The position numbers and the translations under genes are program-made. The notes under the pieces were generated by a model, which saw nothing but the letters and a program-made list of their open reading frames with translations, was not told the origin of the DNA and searched no databases. Shown here in pieces: positions 6,556 to 10,893 of a stretch of DNA of 10,893 bases (its first letter is position 1; every line of letters starts with the position of its first letter). The stretch is from Parachlamydiaceae bacterium (GTDB lineage Bacteria > Chlamydiota > Chlamydiia > Chlamydiales > Parachlamydiaceae). Location: contig JAUXSJ010000157.1 in the NCBI GenBank assembly GCA_030679615.1, forward strand, positions 1 through 10,893. The letters are read 5' to 3'.

Positions 6556-9063
6556 CTAAATATCTAAGTTTCCGACAGATAATGCATATTTCTCAATAAA
6601 TTCTCGACGAGGTGGCACATCGCCGCCCATGAGCATCGTAAACATGTGATCAGCTGCAATCATATCAGGCAATGTCACCTTAATCAATGTACGTTTTTCA
6701 GGGTCCATTGTTGTTTCCCAAAGCTGGTCGGCATTCATTTCACCCAAACCTTTGTAGCGTTGAATTTCAATGCCTTTACGTCCATTTATCCTTAAGAATT
6801 CAATCATTTCTTTTAAGGTATAAAATTGAGTCTTTTTATCGCCTTCCTCAGTCACTTCCACTAAACTTCCATCTGCAACGAGATATTGATTAATTTTAAA
6901 TTTAAAGTGATCTAAACGTTCTTCTAATTTTTGCATCGCTACGACTTCATAAAGTTCGAAGAAATTCAAACGCGCCGGCTTAAAGATCTTCATTTCTTCT
7001 GTCACTTCTTCAGCTGGAATAGATGTCAGTGTTTGTTCATGACGATGACGTTGAGAATCTTCTTCTTGTTTACGCAAAGCAACCAGTTCCTCTTCTGAAT
7101 AAACAAAACGACTTCCATCCATCAAATTCACTTGAAAACGAGGTAACTGACCATTCTCATTCCTTAAAGATAAAAACTCTCTAAAAGGCACACCTTTTTT
7201 TTCGACTCGAGAAATAAATTGTTCGACTTCTAGGACACTGTCAATTAATTCTTTCGTCTCATCGACATTTAATTCTTTATTTAAATGAGGCAATTTAATT
7301 TTTACATCACTTAATCCAAGCTCTAATAAATAATCATCCATCTCTTTTTCAGAATGAATATAACGACTCGTCTTCTTACGAGAAACCCGATACAGTGGGG
7401 GTTGAGCGATGTATATAAAGTTGTTTTCAACTAAAGGGAACATATGACGATAGAAAAATGTTAAGAGCAAGGTACGAATATGGGATCCGTCAACGTCAGC
7501 ATCCGTCATAATAATGACTTTATGATAACGCAATTTTTCAAGATTAAAATTATTGTTTCCGATTCCACAACCAAGCGCAGCTACCATGGTGCCCACTTCA
7601 GTGTTTTGCAAGATTTTTTCAAGTCGTGCTTTTTCAACATTCAAAATCTTACCACGAATCGGCAAAATGGCCTGAAAACGACGATCTCTTCCTGATTTTG
7701 CAGATCCACCCGCTGAGTCTCCCTCAACAATATAAATTTCACAAAGCGCAGGGTTTTTCTCTTGGCAATCTGTTAATTTACCTGGCAATCTCGCACCATC
7801 CAACGCAGATTTTCTCAGGGTGAGTTCCCGTGCTTTTCGCGCTGCCTCACGAGCCTGTGCAGCTATGATTGCTTTATCTGCAATCAGCTTGGCGTTAGCG
7901 GGATTTTCATCTAAAAAGATAGATAATTCTTCACCGACAATTTGTTGCACAACAGATCCAACATCACTATTTCCCAATCGCTGCTTTGTTTGTCCTTCAA
8001 ATTGAGGGTTTGCGACTTTCACAGAAATGACAGCGGTTAACCCTTCCCTCATGTCTTCTCCAGAAATCGAAATTTTATCTGTTTTGAGAAGATTATGATT
8101 TTTAATATAATTATTTAACACACGTGTGAGGGCTGTTGAAAACCCAGTAAGATGACTTCCACCTTGACGTGTAGGGATATTATTAACGTAAGAAAAAATG
8201 GTTTCGTTATATCCATCATTCCATTGCATCGCCACTTCAAATTCAATCGGGCCATCGTCTCCTTGCTTAGTTCCAAGAATGTAAACAGGAGCTGGGAATA
8301 ATGGTTCTTTATTTTCATTTAAGTATTCGACAAACGATCTAAGCCCACCAGTGTAGCAAAAATTAATTGCTTCATTATCTAAATTCTTTTCGTCCCGAAA
8401 ATAAATATTGATTCCACGATTTAAAAAAGCCAATTCACGAAAACGTTTTAGCAAAATGTCATAATCGAATTGGGTCTCTTTCATGACTTCATCATCAGGC
8501 CAAAACCAAACGCGAGTTCCCCTTTTGTCAGTTTCACCAATCTCTGAAACAGGAGAAACCACTTTTCCTTGACTAAATTCGATCTCGTAAATTTTTCCTT
8601 GTTTATATACCTGAACAAGCATTTTTTTAGAAAGTGCATTCACACAAGAAACACCAACACCATGCAACCCACCAGATACTTTGTAAGTGTCTTTATCAAA
8701 TTTTCCTCCGGCATGAAGAATCGTCATCACCACTTCAAGTGCAGTTACAGTGCGACCTTGTTTTTTAGATTCCTTTTCATGCTTTTCTACAGGAATTCCA
8801 CGACCATTATCTTCGACACTAATGGATCCATCTTTGTGGATGACTATTGTAATTGCGGTACAATGACCAGCCATGGCTTCATCAATACAGTTATCGACCA
8901 CTTCATAAACCAAGTGATGTAATCCATTGACACCTGTATCGCCAATATACATTCCCGGGCGTTCTCGAACAGCTTGTAGACCTTCCAACACCGTAATAGA
9001 ACCAGCATTGTATTCCTTCTCAACCGTGGGTTCGCTATCTATGTCTGATGTATCAACAACCAT
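6556..9063 (-). CDS. gyrB: DNA gyrase subunit B
   Basis: ATPase and metal-binding subunit of gyrase. The GHKL ATP site shows EVVDN (54-58, catalytic Glu and Mg-binding Asn), DNGRGIP (85-91), GGLHGVGVS (131-139) and the transducer loop QTKQRLGNSDV. The Toprim domain has EGDSAGG (Glu447) and DADVDG (Asp521, 523, 525). The C terminus has the conserved QRYKGLGEMN block. It is 835 residues against 804 in E. coli; the extra length includes a short acidic N-terminal extension (residues 1-19) and part of the Gram-negative-type insert in the Toprim/C-terminal half, with a charged segment near EEDSQRHRHEQ. AGG lies about 6 nt before the ATG. The gene starts 35 nt after dciA and ends 9 nt before gyrA, giving stoichiometric co-expression of the two subunits. 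Confidence 0.98.
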   Translation of the reverse strand: MVVDTSDIDSEPTVEKEYNAGSITVLEGLQAVRERPGMYIGDTGVNGLHHLVYEVVDNCIDEAMAGHCTAITIVIHKDGSISVEDNGRGIPVEKHEKESKKQGRTVTALEVVMTILHAGGKFDKDTYKVSGGLHGVGVSCVNALSKKMLVQVYKQGKIYEIEFSQGKVVSPVSEIGETDKRGTRVWFWPDDEVMKETQFDYDILLKRFRELAFLNRGINIYFRDEKNLDNEAINFCYTGGLRSFVEYLNENKEPLFPAPVYILGTKQGDDGPIEFEVAMQWNDGYNETIFSYVNNIPTRQGGSHLTGFSTALTRVLNNYIKNHNLLKTDKISISGEDMREGLTAVISVKVANPQFEGQTKQRLGNSDVGSVVQQIVGEELSIFLDENPANAKLIADKAIIAAQAREAARKARELTLRKSALDGARLPGKLTDCQEKNPALCEIYIVEGDSAGGSAKSGRDRRFQAILPIRGKILNVEKARLEKILQNTEVGTMVAALGCGIGNNNFNLEKLRYHKVIIMTDADVDGSHIRTLLLTFFYRHMFPLVENNFIYIAQPPLYRVSRKKTSRYIHSEKEMDDYLLELGLSDVKIKLPHLNKELNVDETKELIDSVLEVEQFISRVEKKGVPFREFLSLRNENGQLPRFQVNLMDGSRFVYSEEELVALRKQEEDSQRHRHEQTLTSIPAEEVTEEMKIFKPARLNFFELYEVVAMQKLEERLDHFKFKINQYLVADGSLVEVTEEGDKKTQFYTLKEMIEFLRINGRKGIEIQRYKGLGEMNADQLWETTMDPEKRTLIKVTLPDMIAADHMFTMLMGGDVPPRREFIEKYALSVGNLDI

Positions 9064-9098
9064 ATTTTACCTAAAAAGTGTAGTTTTTCTTCTCATGC

Positions 9099-9440
9099 TT
9101 AACCTATTCTAAAATGAATAGTTTTAATTTCAACATGAGGAAATTTTTTCCTTAAAATTAGAAGAATGCGAAATTTTTCATGTTGGTTTAACAAACTATG
9201 TAAGGTAGAATTTCTTACCTTAACAACTAAAATCCCGTCATTAAAAGAAAATGCTTGTGTCATTCCAGCTAACTGTGGGCCAATGATTTCAGGCCAGCAA
9301 GCTAAAATGAGATCGTGTCTCTGATCATGAATCTCGCCGATTTTTGAAAGAACTTGAGGAATCAAGTCTGTCATGCGACGAGTCGTGGGGCGAGTCCCAT
9401 CGTAATTTCTAGGAATTCGAGAGTAAAAAACCTTAGCCAA
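9099..9440 (-). CDS. dciA: DUF721 protein, DciA-type replicative helicase loader
   Basis: This 113-residue protein has the DUF721/DciA pattern: a tryptophan-led segment CWPEIIGPQLAGMT (about 49-62), then DGILVVKVRNSTLHSLL and a final beta strand TIHFRIG, as expected for the KH-like fold. DciA proteins load or stimulate the DnaB helicase in bacteria lacking DnaC or DnaI; the role here is inferred from family and context. The start is TTG. The frame has a TAA 6 codons further upstream and no other start between, and only weak GGA words precede it (9448-9452). The next in-frame ATG is at residue 23 and lacks a ribosome binding site. It is the first gene of the gyrase operon, the place held by CT191 in Chlamydia, with a good promoter about 50 nt upstream. 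Confidence 0.85.
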   Translation of the reverse strand: MAKVFYSRIPRNYDGTRPTTRRMTDLIPQVLSKIGEIHDQRHDLILACWPEIIGPQLAGMTQAFSFNDGILVVKVRNSTLHSLLNQHEKFRILLILRKKFPHVEIKTIHFRIG

Positions 9441-9448
9441 AACGATCC

Positions 9449-9496
9449 ATCCGTCTTAATTTCACTGAGTTCAGAAGAGAAATTTGTAAGACGGAT
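9449..9496. promoter_or_regulatory. 10-bp inverted repeat in the dciA leader/promoter
   Basis: ATCCGTCTTA (9449-9458) and TAAGACGGAT (9487-9496) are perfect inverted copies separated by 28 nt. Relative to the predicted minus-strand promoter, one copy covers the start site and touches the -10 box, while the other lies about 30-39 nt downstream in the leader. Because one arm overlaps the initiation point, a full RNA hairpin is unlikely. A DNA-bound dimer or looping regulator is a reasonable guess but is not shown. Confidence 0.45.
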
Positions 9497-9523
9497 CATA
9501 ACATAAGAAGGAGTGACGATCAA
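9495..9523 (-). promoter_or_regulatory. Predicted sigma70-type promoter of the dciA-gyrB-gyrA-tmk-holB operon
   Basis: On the minus strand, TTGATC (9523-9518, four of six consensus bases) is followed after exactly 17 nt by TATGAT (9500-9495, five of six). The expected start is near 9488, giving a leader of about 48 nt before the TTG start of dciA. No comparable promoter is seen in the short gaps inside the operon. Confidence 0.6.
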
Positions 9524-9552
9524 TAAGAATTGTCAGGAAAATTCGCTTTTTT

Positions 9553-9966
9553 TTATTCTCGTTTATTATAACCGCTGTAATCATATCCTGATTTAAATAT
9601 ATATATACCATCGAAAAGAACAGCCTTAAATTCTGACCGAACATTAACTTTTAAAGTTTTTAATGGTAAAACTTCAGATTTTTCCACTGCATAAAGAAAT
9701 TTAGCTTTCCATAACAATAAAGACACTGCTGGATAATCAGATTTTTTAATTTTATTCGGTTGAATTCCAATGAATGTTTGAGGCTCTAGAATTGGAGAAA
9801 AATTAATCTTTGATTCAAAATCTTCTTTTATAATGCGCGCAGAATGGTAGGCTTTGTTAACCAATTTCGCTTCTAGACTATCATTTGTACCTAAAACTTG
9901 GGATCGAAGATTTAAATAGGCTGCTTTTTCAATGTAATAATAAAAACTGGACTCGTTAATAATCAT
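9553..9966 (-). CDS. Hypothetical small protein, paralogue 1 of a local pair
   Basis: I do not recognise this family. From the ATG at 9966 it encodes 137 residues with no signal peptide or membrane helix. The N-terminal part, starting FYYYIEKAAYLNLRSQ and running to NKAYH, is identical over 34 residues to the protein encoded at 10546-10893. The two C-terminal parts share only scattered matches (EPQT, KIKK, VS-L-WK). The ATG at 9966 is preferred because AGAGG (9974-9978) lies 7 nt upstream, the same motif and nearly the same spacing as for gyrA and tmk. The upstream ATG at 9993 would add nine residues but lacks such a site. It ends about 30 nt before the predicted dciA promoter in the same direction, so it may read into the operon, since no terminator is visible. 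Confidence 0.7.
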   Translation of the reverse strand: MIINESSFYYYIEKAAYLNLRSQVLGTNDSLEAKLVNKAYHSARIIKEDFESKINFSPILEPQTFIGIQPNKIKKSDYPAVSLLLWKAKFLYAVEKSEVLPLKTLKVNVRSEFKAVLFDGIYIFKSGYDYSGYNKRE

Positions 9967-9973
9967 TTCTAAA

Positions 9974-9978
9974 CCTCT
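9974..9978 (-). promoter_or_regulatory. Ribosome binding site AGAGG that decides the start at 9966
   Basis: AGAGG on the minus strand lies 7 nt before the ATG at 9966 and inside the region that would be translated if the ATG at 9993 were used. It matches the sites ahead of gyrA and tmk. Confidence 0.6.
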
Positions 9979-9993
9979 AATATTAATACTCAT

Positions 9994-10132
9994 TAAATTA
10001 ATTCTTTTTAAAATTAATTCGTACGATACTAAAAACGTCTTTGTATCCTAAGACTTCAATTAGATAAAATGATGTCTCAGATAAAAGGATTTTAGCCACA
10101 CAGCAACGTTTCGACAAGTCGAAGCTATGAAA
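9994..10132. other. Intergenic region with short hairpin, no gene seen
   Basis: Non-coding sequence lies between paralogue 1 and the large palindromic element. TTCGAC (10110-10115) pairs perfectly with GTCGAA (10118-10123). A promoter for paralogue 1 should lie here on the minus strand, but I could not pick boxes with good spacing. No ORF is plausible. Confidence 0.4.
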
Positions 10133-10479
10133 GCGGTGACAAGCCGCATACGCATCAACCTAAAAACTTCTTGTTTATTGAACATAAAGACTTAATTAGC
10201 CTGAAAGGCTTAAATTGCAACAGCCCAGGTCATCGCCTTGGGTTAAGTGAAACACACAGAATCGCAGTCTGAAAGACTGCAATAGGCTCAAATAAATGAA
10301 ATTTGAATTGATTTAACTGCATTATATCTCTATTGCAGTGATTCAGACTGCGATTCTGTGTTTCACTTAACCCAGGGCGATGCCCTGGGCTGTTGCAATT
10401 TAAGCCTTTCAGGCTAATTAAGTCTCTGTGGTTCAACAAACAAAAGATTTTAGATTGATGCGTATGTTACAAGTACCGC
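10133..10479. repeat. Large near-palindromic element with nested hairpins between the two paralogues
   Basis: The left arm 10147-10285 and the right arm 10330-10466 are inverted copies of about 138 nt with a small number of mismatches, around a 44-nt AT-rich centre (10286-10329). A weaker outer match (GCGGT at 10133 with ACCGC ending at 10479) extends the arms. Each arm contains the same series of small hairpins: AGCCTGAAAGGCT, then a CCCAGGGC/GCCCTGGG-type stem (perfect 8 bp at 10371-10389), then GCAGTCTGAAAGACTGC (perfect at 10265-10281). Two of the stems have a GAA loop. The design suggests a REP-doublet or MITE moved by an enzyme encoded elsewhere; I infer this from structure only. A spurious ORF (10230-10439, minus strand) lies wholly inside it. 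Confidence 0.85.
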
Positions 10480-10495
10480 ACTCCACATGTAATCT

Positions 10496-10518
10496 AAAAA
10501 TGATTTTAATCACTTTTT
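10496..10518 (-). terminator. Weak AT-rich hairpin, possible terminator of paralogue 2
   Basis: AAAAATGATT (10496-10505) pairs with AATCACTTTTT (10508-10518) with one G-T wobble, 2-nt loop. On the minus strand it lies about 28 nt after the stop of paralogue 2 and ends in TTTTT. The stem has only one or two G-C pairs, so strength is doubtful; it would read similarly on both strands. Confidence 0.35.
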
Positions 10519-10545
10519 CAGGGAAATTTGATTTTTTTTAAATAT

Positions 10546-10893
10546 CTATTGACGACGCTCAAATAAAGATCCAAGAAGAGGGATTTTTGAATCAAACACA
10601 GACTTATTATAAGTAGATCCCGGGAATGAACCTTTTTTGGAGTTCCCCTCTTTTGCATCAATATATTTTAATTTCCACGTTAATATAGATACACGCTGAA
10701 AGACAGCTTTTTTAATTTTAATTCTTTGAACGTCAATTTCCGTTTGAGGTTCTGGCATTACAATAATACTTTCTATTTTAATGCGTGCATCATGATAAGC
10801 TTTATTAACCAATTTTGCTTCTAAACTATCATTTGTGCCTAAAACTTGGGATCGAAGATTTAAATAGGCTGCTTTTTCAATATAATAATAAAA
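10546..10893 (-). CDS. Hypothetical small protein, paralogue 2 (5' end beyond the window)
   Basis: The frame is open to the window edge, giving 115 visible residues from FYYYIEKAAYLNLRSQ to the TAG at 10546. By analogy with paralogue 1, only about seven N-terminal residues are missing. The first 34 visible residues are identical to paralogue 1, and the seven nucleotide differences there are all synonymous. After NKAYH the sequences diverge, keeping EPQT, a KIKK motif and a VS-L-W-K pattern. The tail is basic and Ser/Gly-rich (GNSKKGSFPGSTYNKS), unlike the tyrosine-rich tail of paralogue 1. No known domain is recognised. A TTG inside the frame at 10812 should not be taken as the start, because homology continues upstream of it. 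Confidence 0.65.
   Translation of the reverse strand, partial: FYYYIEKAAYLNLRSQVLGTNDSLEAKLVNKAYHDARIKIESIIVMPEPQTEIDVQRIKIKKAVFQRVSILTWKLKYIDAKEGNSKKGSFPGSTYNKSVFDSKIPLLGSLFERRQ

Noticed and set aside
8115..8318. 67-codon minus-strand ORF
   Set aside because: A different frame inside gyrB, overlapping conserved GyrB coding sequence.
8569..8922. 117-codon plus-strand ORF
   Set aside because: Antisense to the highly conserved GyrB ATPase domain; its composition is that of a shadow frame.
9964..9993. Start of paralogue 1 at ATG 9993
   Set aside because: There is no ribosome binding site before it, while ATG 9966 has AGAGG at 7 nt.
10230..10439. 69-codon minus-strand ORF
   Set aside because: It lies entirely within the large palindrome, spans both arms and the centre, and its sequence is dictated by the repeat.

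Overview
The window is most likely from a low-G+C environmental chlamydia of the Parachlamydiaceae (Protochlamydia/Parachlamydia-like). This rests on two things. The gene order dciA(DUF721)-gyrB-gyrA-tmk-holB is the one I know from Chlamydiales (the CT191-CT190-CT189-CT188-CT187 neighbourhood). The large, AT-rich, repeat-loaded intergenic regions look like an amoeba symbiont rather than the compact Chlamydiaceae. The genus is inference; no rRNA is present.

Layout, left to right. Positions 1-480 are non-coding and carry two inverted-repeat elements, one of them lopsided through a 23-nt insertion. Positions 475-1701 (minus strand) hold a very AT-rich orphan gene predicted to form coiled coil. 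Its reading frame continues for 58 codons beyond an in-frame TAA, so it may be a decaying or interrupted gene. Positions 1702-2112 are non-coding: an extremely AT-rich stretch, then about 175 nt of higher G+C sequence that folds into consecutive hairpins and resembles the 5' domain of a bacterial group II intron, without reverse transcriptase or domain V.

Positions 2113-9440 (minus strand) are a tight five-gene DNA replication operon read right to left: dciA (replicative helicase loader), gyrB and gyrA (both DNA gyrase subunits), tmk (dTMP kinase) and holB (clamp loader delta'). Gaps are 35 nt, 9 nt and 10 nt, and tmk/holB overlap by 4 nt (ATGA). A good sigma70-type promoter lies just upstream of dciA, and its start region is covered by one arm of a 10-bp inverted repeat. 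The genes together supply helicase loading, supercoil relief, dTTP precursor and clamp loading. GyrA lacks both residues that anchor fluoroquinolones.

Positions 9441-10893 hold two divergent paralogues of an unknown small protein (one complete, one cut by the window edge), separated by a roughly 320-bp near-palindromic element built from nested hairpins. The paralogues share 34 identical residues near the N terminus. Their DNA differs there at seven positions, all synonymous, while the C-terminal halves have diverged strongly. I see no tRNA, rRNA, CRISPR array, complete transposase or recognisable defence system. The most novel-looking items are the paralogue pair, the nested-hairpin palindromes, the interrupted orphan gene and the group II intron-like relic.
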